Shown here: in pieces, positions 1 through 7,537 of the stretch | Layout of the letters: each line of letters opens with the position of its first letter | Numbering within the stretch: position 1 is the first letter of the stretch | Translations under genes and position numbers: made by a program | The notes under the pieces: model-generated | The model's database searches: none | Seen by the model: the letters and a program-made list of their open reading frames with translations, nothing else | Told to the model about the DNA's origin: nothing | Source of the DNA: Parabacteroides sp900760525 | Lineage (GTDB): Bacteria; Bacteroidota; Bacteroidia; Bacteroidales; Tannerellaceae | NCBI RefSeq assembly: GCF_049860805.1 | Contig: NZ_CP187555.1 | Span: 3,596,001-3,660,000, forward strand | DNA length: 64,000 nucleotides | Direction: 5' to 3'

Positions 1-135
1 ATCAACTACGGCAAAAACACCTACATCTTGGAAGAAGGCGACAGCATCTACTATGATTCCATCGTCGCCCATCATGTACATGCCGCAGCCGACAATACGG
101 CGAAAATTCTCGGAGTCATCTACACCCCTTATTAA
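1..135 (+). CDS. C-terminal end of a cupin-domain protein, probably an HTH-cupin regulator
   Basis: Only the last 44 codons lie in the window; the gene enters from the left edge and ends with TAA at 133-135. The residues GDSIYYDSIVAHHVHA resemble the end of a small cupin barrel, with the two His where cupins often bind metal or ligand. In related bacteria a helix-turn-helix/cupin regulator commonly precedes an acyl-CoA ligase, and the next gene starts only 12 bases downstream, so co-transcription is likely. The DNA-binding half is outside the window, so the regulator role is inference. Confidence 0.55.
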   Translation: MNYGKNTYILEEGDSIYYDSIVAHHVHAAADNTAKILGVIYTPY

Positions 136-147
136 TCTGCCGCCTCT

Positions 148-1803
148 ATGGAAATACAATTACAAGACAGGACACTCGGCCAGTGGATGGAACATTGGGC
201 CGAAACGACACCTGACAAAGAATATCTGGTATACTCCGACCGCGATCTGCGCTTCACCTGGAAAGAGTTCAACGAACGTGTGGACCGGATGGCGAAAGGC
301 ATGCTTTCGATCGGTATCAAACATGGCACGCATGTCGGTATCTGGGCAACCAACGTTCCGGACTGGCTCACATTCCTGTATGCCACCGCAAAGATCGGGG
401 CTGTGGCCGTTACCGTCAATACGAACTATAAGCAGAGCGAACTGGAATTTCTGGTGGAGAACGCAGATATCCATACGATGTGCATCACCGACGGGGTGTT
501 TGATGGCAGTTATGTTGACATGATGTACACCATGCTGCCCGAACTGAAGGAATCGCAACGCGGCTACCTGAAAAGCAAACGTTTCCCGATGCTGAAGAAT
601 GTGGTTTATATCGGTCAGGAGAAATACAGAGGGATGTACAACACTCCCGAATTGTTGCTTTTAGGTGAAAACGTAAGCGACGAGACGCTGGTGGAAGCAA
701 AAAAACTGGTGACTCCACAGGATGTCGTGAATATGCAATATACTTCCGGCACGACCGGTTTCCCGAAAGGGGTCATGCTGACGCACTATAACATTGCCAA
801 CAACGGCCTGCTGACAGGCGAGCACATGAAGTTCACGGCAGACGACAAACTATGCTGCTGCGTCCCCTTGTTCCACTGCTTCGGCGTCGTACTGGCGTCC
901 ATGAACGTCCTGACACACGGATGTACACAGGTTATGGTCGAGAAATTCGATCCGTTAGTCGTACTCGCCTCCATCCATAAGGAACGGTGTACGGCGCTCT
1001 ATGGCGTGCCGACCATGTTCATCGCCGAGCTCAACCACCCGATGTTCAACATGTTCGACCTGACGTCCCTCCGTACCGGTATCATGGCAGGTTCCCTTTG
1101 CCCTGTGGAACTGATGAAACAGGTGGAAGAAAAAATGTTCATGCGTGTAACCAGCGTATACGGTTTGACGGAAGCATCACCCGGCATGACGCATTCGCGC
1201 ATCGACGATCCGGCAGAAGTCCGTTACAACACGGTGGGCCGTGACTTCGAGTTTACCGAAGTCCGCGTGATCGATCCGGAAACGGGCGAAGAATGTCCGG
1301 TAGGCGTACAAGGTGAAATGTGTAACCGGGGTTACAACACCATGAAAGGCTACTACAACAATCCGGCTGCAACGGCCGAAGTCATCGACAAAGACGGCTT
1401 CCTGCATAGTGGCGACCTGGGTGTGAAAGACGAAAACGGCAACTACCGCATTACCGGCCGTATCAAAGATATGATTATCCGGGGTGGAGAGAACATCTAT
1501 CCCCGTGAGCTGGAGGAATTCCTCTACCATCTGGAAGGCGTGAAAGATGTACAGGTTGCAGCCGTTCCATCCAAGAAATACGGTGAGGAAGTAGGCGCCT
1601 TTATCATCTTGCACGAAGGCGTCAGCATGACGGAAGATATCGTCAAGGACTTCTGCCGCGGAAAGATCGCCCGGCACAAGATCCCGAAGTATATATTCTT
1701 TGTCGACACCTTCCCTATGACCGGTAGCGGAAAGATACAGAAGTTCAAACTGAAAGACTTAGGGTTAAAACTGTTGGCAGAACAAGGAATCACACCGGTC
1801 TAA
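148..1803 (+). CDS. AMP-binding acyl-CoA ligase
   Basis: A 551-residue adenylate-forming enzyme of the ANL superfamily that activates a carboxylic acid with ATP and transfers it to CoA. The P-loop-like motif YTSGTTGFPKG is at residues 198-208, the hinge region SGDLG at 421-425, GRIKDMIIRGGENIYP at 437-452, and the C-terminal catalytic Lys lies in TGSGKIQKF near residue 529. All core motifs are present and the length is normal for the family. No membrane segment is seen. The substrate, probably a fatty or aromatic acid, cannot be told from sequence. It follows the cupin-domain gene by 12 bases and probably shares its promoter. Confidence 0.9.
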   Translation: MEIQLQDRTLGQWMEHWAETTPDKEYLVYSDRDLRFTWKEFNERVDRMAKGMLSIGIKHGTHVGIWATNVPDWLTFLYATAKIGAVAVTVNTNYKQSELEFLVENADIHTMCITDGVFDGSYVDMMYTMLPELKESQRGYLKSKRFPMLKNVVYIGQEKYRGMYNTPELLLLGENVSDETLVEAKKLVTPQDVVNMQYTSGTTGFPKGVMLTHYNIANNGLLTGEHMKFTADDKLCCCVPLFHCFGVVLASMNVLTHGCTQVMVEKFDPLVVLASIHKERCTALYGVPTMFIAELNHPMFNMFDLTSLRTGIMAGSLCPVELMKQVEEKMFMRVTSVYGLTEASPGMTHSRIDDPAEVRYNTVGRDFEFTEVRVIDPETGEECPVGVQGEMCNRGYNTMKGYYNNPAATAEVIDKDGFLHSGDLGVKDENGNYRITGRIKDMIIRGGENIYPRELEEFLYHLEGVKDVQVAAVPSKKYGEEVGAFIILHEGVSMTEDIVKDFCRGKIARHKIPKYIFFVDTFPMTGSGKIQKFKLKDLGLKLLAEQGITPV

Positions 1804-1829
1804 ACAGCCGGTCCTATCCTAATAGGTAT

Positions 1830-1888
1830 AAAGGCAGTGTCGGAAGCTTTTTGCTCCGGTACTGCCTTTCGCTTTTTCTTTTTTCAAA
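1830..1888 (+). terminator. rho-independent terminator after the acyl-CoA ligase
   Basis: The arms AAAGGCAGT (1830-1838) and ACTGCCTTT (1861-1869) form a perfect 9-bp stem, followed by a T-rich tract to about 1888. It begins 27 bases after the ligase stop codon. Confidence 0.75.
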
Positions 1889-1949
1889 AATGGCTACCAC
1901 TACCACCACTCCGCCTACAAAAAGACAAATATAAATTGTTCTATAATTT

Positions 1950-2363
1950 TTATACAAGCTGTAATGATGAGAGACGCTGGCTAATATCTTTCAGAGCCAT
2001 ATCGAGCGTTTCCAACTCCTTATCTGTAAATCGACAAACTTTCCCGTGTATTTTATTCCCGTTTAAACGCTGGTAGAACCAAGAAGAAGATTTATTGAAA
2101 TAGTCCTTTGACAATTTAGAAACAGATAAATAAGGCAACACCGGTCCCAATCGTTCCCGGATCGTCAATTGCTCTTTGATTTCGGCTACTTCCTGATGAA
2201 CATTGTCAAAGTCATTTTGTACACCAACAGCAAGCAGCTCCACTTCCTGGTCAGTCATACTATCCATCAATTCTGTTATCTGCCGATCGATAGAGAAACG
2301 ATCTACTTCGGCACTCTGTTTCCACAGTTCCTTCAATTCAAAAAAACGATTCACTTTGTCCAT
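1950..2363 (-). CDS. DUF5053-like hypothetical protein
   Basis: A 137-residue soluble protein, mostly predicted helical. The C-terminal stretch SKSSSWFYQRLNGNKIHGK followed by FTDKELETLDMALKDI matches what I recall of the Bacteroidales DUF5053 family: a helix-turn-helix-like segment ending in a W-Y-Q-R-L-N-G signature. Function is unknown; the signature could suggest nucleic-acid binding. It is encoded opposite to its neighbours and followed downstream (to the right on the map) by another small minus-strand reading frame. Confidence 0.65.
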   Translation of the reverse strand: MDKVNRFFELKELWKQSAEVDRFSIDRQITELMDSMTDQEVELLAVGVQNDFDNVHQEVAEIKEQLTIRERLGPVLPYLSVSKLSKDYFNKSSSWFYQRLNGNKIHGKVCRFTDKELETLDMALKDISQRLSSLQLV

Positions 2364-2434
2364 CTTACCACAATTTTTAGTTTATACGAAAAAGGTAACT
2401 CCCCCTCTGGCCATGAGAGGGAGCACCTTTCTGG

Positions 2435-2630
2435 TTAATAATACTTTCCAAGTTCTTTTAACTCTCGCTCCAATCGTCGGATTTCTTTATCAACCACCGC
2501 TTTCATGAATTTGCTTCTCGAAGTCAGTTCATGATACTTGCGGAGATAGAATAACAGATCTTTTTCAACCTCTTCTATCCGAGCTTTTAGCCCATCGTCA
2601 CTATGTATAGAACGTTTGTCTTAACGACAT
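2435..2630 (-). pseudogene. small charged coiled-coil ORF with an apparent one-base frameshift
   Basis: Read from ATG at 2630 the frame gives MSLRQTFYT and then a stop. Slipping by one base at that stop gives SDDGLKARIEEVEKDLLFYLRK and onward to TAA at 2435-2437, ending in RRLERELKELGKYY. The joined product would be about 64 residues, helical and highly charged. The span is 196 bases, one more than a multiple of three, so a single extra base explains it. A candidate promoter (TATCTTTG at 2632-2639, minus strand) lies so close that the transcript may start at the ATG. It could be a decayed gene, a sequencing error or a programmed shift. Function unknown. Confidence 0.4.
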
Positions 2631-2748
2631 TACAAAGATAACAAAAATATTATCAGCAACACAAAGGACTTTGATAATATTTTTCTTATCACATTTAATC
2701 ATAAAAAAACGCCCGAAATATAACCTGCATAGGCATAAAAAATTATCC

Positions 2749-2866
2749 AAATGCCTATAAATTCTATAATCGGTGACAGTGATTATATAATCAGCGCCAC
2801 CGATTATATAATCACCACCACTGATTTTATAATCACTGCCACTGATTACAGAATTTGCAGGCATTT
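2749..2866. repeat. 118-bp element: four 21-bp tandem units inside inverted-repeat arms
   Basis: Four 21-bp units lie at 2765-2785, 2786-2806, 2807-2827 and 2828-2848, each beginning TATAATC. Unit junctions form palindromes such as GATTATATAATC. The outer arms AAATGCCTATAAATTCT (2749-2765) and AGAATTTGCAGGCATTT (2850-2866) are inverted repeats matching at 15 of 17 positions. It lies between a small minus-strand frame and ahcY. A reading frame crosses it on the minus strand, but its product is just the repeat. A second element of identical length and design is at 37809-37926. Confidence 0.9.
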
Positions 2867-2989
2867 GAGAAAAAATAATTCAGGATGAAAAAAGTTTTTT
2901 CACCCCATAGTAAAGAAATTGTTGCTGCAGAAATAGGTCAGTTGCCCTAATACAACTCTGTTTTTAATAAACAACAAGAAAATTATTAC

Positions 2990-2997
2990 TACCTTTG
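2990..2997 (+). promoter_or_regulatory. -7 box of the ahcY promoter
   Basis: TACCTTTG matches the Bacteroidales TAnnTTTG box and lies 25 bases before the ahcY ATG. Together with the repeat element it fills the 392-base gap 2631-3022. Confidence 0.6.
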
Positions 2998-3022
2998 CCC
3001 CATAATCATTTAGTATCAATTT

Positions 3023-4441
3023 ATGTCACAATTATTTCCAACTAATCTGCCTTATAAAGTAGCAGATATGAGTTTGGCTGAATTCGGTCGTAAAGAAATC
3101 GAAATCGCCGAACACGAAATGCCGGGATTGATGGCGCTTCGCAAAAAGTACGCCGATCAGAAACCTCTGAAAGGGGCTCGTATCACCGGCTCACTGCACA
3201 TGACGATTCAGACCGCAGTGTTAATCGAAACATTAGTTGCATTGGGAGCAGATGTCCGCTGGGCAAGCTGTAACATCTTCTCTACACAGGACCACGCTGC
3301 CGCAGCCATTGCTGCCGATGGTGTTCCCGTTTTCGCCTGGAAGGGTGAAACACTGGAAGAATACTGGTGGTGTACCGACATGGCGCTCCGTTTCCCCGAC
3401 GGCAAAGGTCCGCACATGATTGTGGATGACGGTGGAGACGCATCCCTGCTGGTTCACATGGGCTACCGTGCAGAGAACGATGCTGAAACGATCAACGGTA
3501 AAGGTGGCAATCACGAAGAACAAGTCATCCTGGATACCTTGAACCGTATCCTGGCTGAAGACAATACCCGTTGGCACCGCACGATCGCCGAAATGAAAGG
3601 TGTTTCCGAAGAAACAACCACCGGCGTACACCGTCTGTACCAGATGATGGAAAAAGGCGAGCTGCTGGTTCCGGCCATCAATGTCAACGACTCCGTTACA
3701 AAGTCGAAATTCGACAACCTGTACGGTTGCCGCGAATCACTGGCCGACGGCATCAAGCGCGCTACCGACGTGATGATCGCCGGTAAGGTGGTTGTCGTTG
3801 CCGGATATGGTGACGTTGGCAAAGGCTGTGCCCACTCCATGCGTTCTTACGGAGCCCGTGTCCTGATCACGGAGATCGACCCGATCTGCGCCCTGCAAGC
3901 CGCTATGGAAGGTTTTGAAGTGACAACAATGGAAGAAGCCGTCAAGGAAGGTAACGTCTTCGTTACGACCACCGGTAACTGCGACATCATCACCATCGAA
4001 CATATGGCCCAGATGAAAGACCAGGCCATCGTTTGCAACATCGGCCATTTCGACAACGAAATCCAAGTCGACAAATTGGTGAACTACCCGAACATCAAGC
4101 ACACCAACATCAAACCGCAGGTTGACAAATATACGTTCCCGACAGGCAACTCCATCTTCCTTCTGGCAGAAGGCCGCTTAGTTAACTTGGGTTGCGCGAC
4201 CGGCCATCCCTCTTTCGTAATGAGCAACTCCTTCACAAACCAGGTATTAGCCCAGATGGATTTGTGGACAATGCCTTACGAAGTAGGTGTCTACCGCCTG
4301 CCGAAACGCTTAGACGAAGAAGTTGCCCGCCTCCACCTGGAGCGCATCGGCGTCAAACTGTCCAAGCTGACACAGAAGCAAGCGGATTACATCGGCGTAC
4401 CGGTCGAAGGGCCGTATAAGGCTGAACATTACAGATATTAA
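3023..4441 (+). CDS. ahcY: adenosylhomocysteinase (S-adenosyl-L-homocysteine hydrolase)
   Basis: This 472-residue cytosolic enzyme splits S-adenosylhomocysteine into adenosine and homocysteine, relieving product inhibition of methyltransferases. The Rossmann motif VVVAGYGDVGKGCA contains GYGDVGKG at 261-268 for tightly bound NAD. The substrate-loop motif VTKSKFDN is near 225-232, and the C-terminal K-x-x-HYRY tail that completes the neighbouring subunit's NAD site is present. Full-length and well conserved. A methyltransferase gene follows after a terminator, a suggestive but not exclusive pairing. Confidence 0.97.
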   Translation: MSQLFPTNLPYKVADMSLAEFGRKEIEIAEHEMPGLMALRKKYADQKPLKGARITGSLHMTIQTAVLIETLVALGADVRWASCNIFSTQDHAAAAIAADGVPVFAWKGETLEEYWWCTDMALRFPDGKGPHMIVDDGGDASLLVHMGYRAENDAETINGKGGNHEEQVILDTLNRILAEDNTRWHRTIAEMKGVSEETTTGVHRLYQMMEKGELLVPAINVNDSVTKSKFDNLYGCRESLADGIKRATDVMIAGKVVVVAGYGDVGKGCAHSMRSYGARVLITEIDPICALQAAMEGFEVTTMEEAVKEGNVFVTTTGNCDIITIEHMAQMKDQAIVCNIGHFDNEIQVDKLVNYPNIKHTNIKPQVDKYTFPTGNSIFLLAEGRLVNLGCATGHPSFVMSNSFTNQVLAQMDLWTMPYEVGVYRLPKRLDEEVARLHLERIGVKLSKLTQKQADYIGVPVEGPYKAEHYRY

Positions 4442-4447
4442 TATACC

Positions 4448-4500
4448 TGAGGATGTGTTCAAAAGCATAGTGACTTTTGGCGCATCCTCATTTTTATTTT
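4448..4500 (+). terminator. rho-independent terminator after ahcY
   Basis: Perfect 8-bp stem TGAGGATG (4448-4455) with CATCCTCA (4483-4490), a 27-base loop, then a T-rich tail to 4500. The loop is long, so efficiency is uncertain. Confidence 0.6.
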
Positions 4501-4506
4501 GTAGAT

Positions 4507-5277
4507 ATGCAAAAAAGACACGCTGACAGACAACTCTATTTCAACGAACAAAGTATTACGACACAAAAATATGTAATACCTTTCATTGAAAAGCATAAAC
4601 CGATAACAGCTGATTCACACATCCTTGAAATCGGTTGTGGAGAAGGAGGGAACATAAAACCCTTTCTGGATCTCGGTTGCCAAGTAACAGGCATAGACAT
4701 CAACGGAGGCCAGATTGCGATCGCAAAAGAAATCTACAGCACACACCCAAACAACAAAAACCTGACATTGATCTGCGAGGATATCTACAAAGTGACCGAA
4801 CTGCACAACAAGTTCGACATTATCATCATCCGGGATGTGATAGAACACATCCCGAACCAAGAATTATTCTTGCCTTTTATAAAGAGGTTCTTAAATCTCC
4901 ACGGCGTTATTTTCGTGGCTTTCCCTCCCTGGCAGAATCCGTTCGGAGGCCACCAGCAGGTTTGCGGCAATAAGTTCTTAAGCCATTTGCCTTGGTTTCA
5001 CTTGCTGCCCCGCCCCGTGTATAAAAAAGTTTTGGAATGGGGGAACGTCAATCCCGGAGGACTTTTGGAAATCAAAGATACCGGCATTTCATTGGAACGT
5101 TTTCTCTCGATCGTCCACAAAGAGAAGTACCGGATAGAAGAAGAGGTCCTCTATTTCATCAATCCGAATTACGAAACAAAATTCAATCTCCACCCTCGAA
5201 GACTATGGAGATTCTTGAATATCCCGTATATCCGTAATTTCTATACTACCTGCGGATATTACATTTTAACTGACTGA
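4507..5277 (+). CDS. class I SAM-dependent methyltransferase
   Basis: A 256-residue methyltransferase. Motif I is HILEIGCGEGGN at residues 39-49, followed by GIDINGGQI and the acidic IIIRDVIEHIP motif near 105-115, a UbiE/Coq3-like arrangement. No membrane segment is evident. I place the start at ATG 4507; an upstream TTG would extend into the ahcY terminator and is less likely. The substrate is unknown. The aromatic-rich C-terminal half (FPPWQNPFGGHQQ) resembles sugar or small-molecule methyltransferases of cell-envelope loci. Confidence 0.8.
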   Translation: MQKRHADRQLYFNEQSITTQKYVIPFIEKHKPITADSHILEIGCGEGGNIKPFLDLGCQVTGIDINGGQIAIAKEIYSTHPNNKNLTLICEDIYKVTELHNKFDIIIIRDVIEHIPNQELFLPFIKRFLNLHGVIFVAFPPWQNPFGGHQQVCGNKFLSHLPWFHLLPRPVYKKVLEWGNVNPGGLLEIKDTGISLERFLSIVHKEKYRIEEEVLYFINPNYETKFNLHPRRLWRFLNIPYIRNFYTTCGYYILTD

Positions 5278-5586
5278 TTCAAATCGGAAGCGCTATGCAT
5301 CAACCACCATAAACTATGGCTTGGGTGTTCTAAAATCACCCCCTTTCGGGAAAGTCGCTGGTTTCCGAAAGGGGACAGCTTATCGCTATCCGATCCACTT
5401 TCACTCCTAATGCTTCATCTTGACGCTCTCACAATCCATAAGCTGGAAAGATGAAATCAAAGCCTCCAGATAAAAGGCTAAAGTGAAATCTCACCCGGAC
5501 AATAAAACAAAAGAGTATCTCTTTTTCTACAAACATAGATAACAATCGCGAATTTTTATCTATGTTTGCAGAAAAGGAAGAGAAGT
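5278..5586. other. intergenic region with a strong hairpin and a promoter
   Basis: No gene is visible in this 309-base gap. A hairpin of 13 paired bases with one bulged G is formed by 5340-5353 and 5362-5374 (core CCCCTTTCGG / CCGAAAGGGG) with an 8-base loop, but no T-tract follows. A second inverted repeat, AACATAGATAA and TTATCTATGTT (about 5532-5567), overlaps the -7 box at 5561-5568. Confidence 0.5.
5561..5568 (+). promoter_or_regulatory. -7 box upstream of the nucleotidyltransferase fragment
   Basis: TATGTTTG fits TAnnTTTG and sits 19 bases before ATG 5587. It lies in the right arm of an inverted repeat, a possible operator for an autoregulated toxin-antitoxin operon. Confidence 0.5.
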
Positions 5587-5910
5587 ATGAAAGTCGATTA
5601 TCAATTGATGTTAAGCCAAATCAAGCAAAACGTGCATGAAGTCGATCCGACCGTGCAAGTTTGGCTGTACGGTTCCCGCGCCAAAGGGAACGCGAGGGAA
5701 GATTCGGACTGGGACATATTGGTTCTTTCTTCCAAAGACAAACTATCGGTTGAAGAAGAAGGCCGGGTACTTAACCGACAAAATAGCAAGCAGAAAACCA
5801 AAAAGGATTATCTTTGTGTAAATAATTATCTATCATATGGCATACTTATTCAAAATCAAGCTAAAAGGAATCACCAAACCACCGATATGGAGAAAGGTTT
5901 CCGTTCCTGA
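5587..5910 (+). pseudogene. MNT-type nucleotidyltransferase, C-terminally disrupted
   Basis: The first 60 or so residues are a clear minimal nucleotidyltransferase: GSRAKGN at 29-35 and the metal-binding DSDWD at 39-43, as in MNT antitoxins that pair with HEPN toxins and AMPylate them. After about residue 62 (EEEGRVLN) the frame runs into low-complexity and neighbouring sequence (RQNSKQKTKKDYLCVNN) and overlaps the next gene's start by 74 bases. Intact relatives continue with a conserved helical half that is missing here, and no HEPN partner is present. I read it as a deletion remnant. Confidence 0.7.
5809..5816 (+). promoter_or_regulatory. -7 box upstream of the pRiA4b-like gene
   Basis: TATCTTTG lies 20 bases before ATG 5837, inside the disrupted tail of the preceding nucleotidyltransferase frame. 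This supports the view that the tail is not coding. Confidence 0.55.
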
Positions 5911-6421
5911 GAATTTTACATTCCTGCAATTTCATGAAGTGATACAAATCGTCTTCGGCTGGTACAATTACCATCTGTTTGAATTCAGGGAAAAAGAATA
6001 CCAGGGTAATTTCCGTATTACAATTCCTTCCGAAGATGATTTCGATTTTGAGACTAAGACATACGATGCCTCAAAAACAAAACTATCGGGATTCTTTTCA
6101 GGAAACATGAAAAAACTTCTGTACATCTATGACTTCGGTGACGACTGGGTACACGAGATAACACTGGAATCCGTATCCGAAGAAAAATCCAACAAGGCTT
6201 ATTGTATTTCCGGTAAAGGAACCTGTCCGCCGGAAGATTGTGGGGGTATATATGGTTACAAGCATTTGAAACAGGTATTCCAAGAAATGCCTGAAAGCGA
6301 AGAAGCACAAGAATTCAGAGAGTGGCTGGGGCTGGGGCTGGATGATGACGAGGATTGGAACCCCAATCTTTTCGATGCAGAAGAGAAAAAAGATATAAAT
6401 GAAGATTTGCAAAACATTTGA
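5837..6421 (+). CDS. pRiA4b ORF-3-like family protein
   Basis: A 194-residue acidic protein of the family named after ORF-3 of plasmid pRiA4b. Typical features are the N-terminal FKIKLKGITKPPIWRKVSVPENFTF, the central YIYDFGDDWVHEITLE, and the cysteine-bearing GKGTCPPEDCGGIYGY. The family is widespread on mobile elements and chromosomes without an established function. The C-terminus is strongly acidic. It ends within the spacer of the next glycosyltransferase, whose ATG (6424) starts two bases after this stop, so the two are likely co-transcribed. Confidence 0.8.
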   Translation: MAYLFKIKLKGITKPPIWRKVSVPENFTFLQFHEVIQIVFGWYNYHLFEFREKEYQGNFRITIPSEDDFDFETKTYDASKTKLSGFFSGNMKKLLYIYDFGDDWVHEITLESVSEEKSNKAYCISGKGTCPPEDCGGIYGYKHLKQVFQEMPESEEAQEFREWLGLGLDDDEDWNPNLFDAEEKKDINEDLQNI

Positions 6422-6423
6422 AT

Positions 6424-7422
6424 ATGGCAACACCCCATTTGTCCCTTATCATCCCTGTCTACAACCGCCCAAACGAGGTAGAGGAGTTGTTGGACAGCCT
6501 TACGCGGCAGAGTGAAACAAACTTCGAAGTCGTCATCGTCGAAGACGGTTCGAAGGAGACCTGCCAGCATGTGGTCGAGGCTTTCAAGGATAGGTTGGAT
6601 GTTTCCTATTTTTATATTCCGAACGGCGGTCCGGGTAATGCCCGCAACTACGGGGCGAAGCAGAGCAAAGGCGATTATCTGATCGTACTCGATTCGGATT
6701 GCATCCTGCCTCCCGGCTACATCAAATCGGTAAATAAAGAACTTCAGGAAACCGGTGCTGACGCTTTCGGAGGGCCTGACAGGGCTTCTGACAGTTTTAC
6801 GGATGTTCAGAAGGCCATCAACTATTCCATGACTTCCTTCTTTACGACAGGCGGAATCCGTGGCGGCAAAAAGAAAATGGATAAGTTCTACCCCCGCAGC
6901 TTCAACATGGGGATCCGGAAAAGCACATACGAAGCGTTAGGCGGCTTCTCCCCCATGCGTTTCGGGGAAGATATCGATTTCAGTATCCGTCTGTTCAAGA
7001 ACGGCTACAAAGTATGCCTGTTTCCCTCAGCTTGGGTCTATCACAAACGACGTACGGACTGGCGCAAGTTCTTCCGCCAGGTTTATAACTCCGGCATCGC
7101 CCGTATCAATCTGTATAAAAAATATCCGGACTCGCTTAAATTAGTGCATCTATTGCCGGCGGTCTTTACTTTAGGAGTATTCTTTTTCCTGATCGGAAGC
7201 CTCTTCTGCGTTTGGAGCTTACTACCGCTCGGACTTTTCAGCTTGCTGATCTTTGTGGATTCTTCGATTCAGAATAAAAGTATTAAAATCGGCTTCCTGT
7301 CGATTATCGCCTCCTTTATTCAGTTGTTAGGATATGGATGCGGATTCTTGGATGCCGTTTGGAACAGGCTGGTGCTAAAGAAAGAGGAGTTTTCGGCATT
7401 CCAAAAGACGTTCTACAAATAA
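6424..7422 (+). CDS. family 2 glycosyltransferase with C-terminal membrane segments
   Basis: A 332-residue GT-A fold transferase. The N-terminal LSLIIPVYNRPNEVEELL, the VIVEDGS motif near 37-43 and the LDSDC metal/nucleotide site at 89-93 define a GT2 enzyme; FGEDIDFSIR is the acceptor-side ED motif. Two hydrophobic stretches between about 240 and 280 suggest membrane anchoring at the cytoplasmic face. The start is ATG 6424; a TTG six bases earlier overlaps the preceding stop. It probably transfers a sugar to a lipid-linked or envelope glycan; donor unknown. Confidence 0.85.
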   Translation: MATPHLSLIIPVYNRPNEVEELLDSLTRQSETNFEVVIVEDGSKETCQHVVEAFKDRLDVSYFYIPNGGPGNARNYGAKQSKGDYLIVLDSDCILPPGYIKSVNKELQETGADAFGGPDRASDSFTDVQKAINYSMTSFFTTGGIRGGKKKMDKFYPRSFNMGIRKSTYEALGGFSPMRFGEDIDFSIRLFKNGYKVCLFPSAWVYHKRRTDWRKFFRQVYNSGIARINLYKKYPDSLKLVHLLPAVFTLGVFFFLIGSLFCVWSLLPLGLFSLLIFVDSSIQNKSIKIGFLSIIASFIQLLGYGCGFLDAVWNRLVLKKEEFSAFQKTFYK

Positions 7423-7441
7423 AAAAATCTATACGTCCCCA

Positions 7442-7535
7442 CTTTGTTTTATATACAGAATAAAAATATTCCAATTTTATCTTGTATACAAAACAAAAAT
7501 ACGCTAATTTTGTTTTATAGACAAAACACACAAGG
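7442..7535. repeat. three imperfect 33-bp tandem repeats in a promoter region
   Basis: Units at 7442-7474, 7475-7507 and 7508-7535 (last incomplete) share the core TTTTRTNTTRTATACARAA. Each contains a palindromic centre such as TTGTATACAA. The third unit abuts a -7-like box TAATTTTG at 7505-7512. Dyad sites at a fixed 33-base pitch just before the ATPase start look like stacked operator sites. Confidence 0.7.
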
Positions 7536-7537
7536 AT

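Noticed and set aside
2601..2864. An open minus-strand frame of 87 codons across the 21-bp repeats
   Set aside because: Its protein is only the translated repeat plus the start of the small frameshifted ORF; no promoter precedes it and no family resembles it.
4477..4506. A TTG start for the methyltransferase after ahcY
   Set aside because: It lies in the terminator hairpin; ATG 4507 gives a normal methyltransferase N-terminus.
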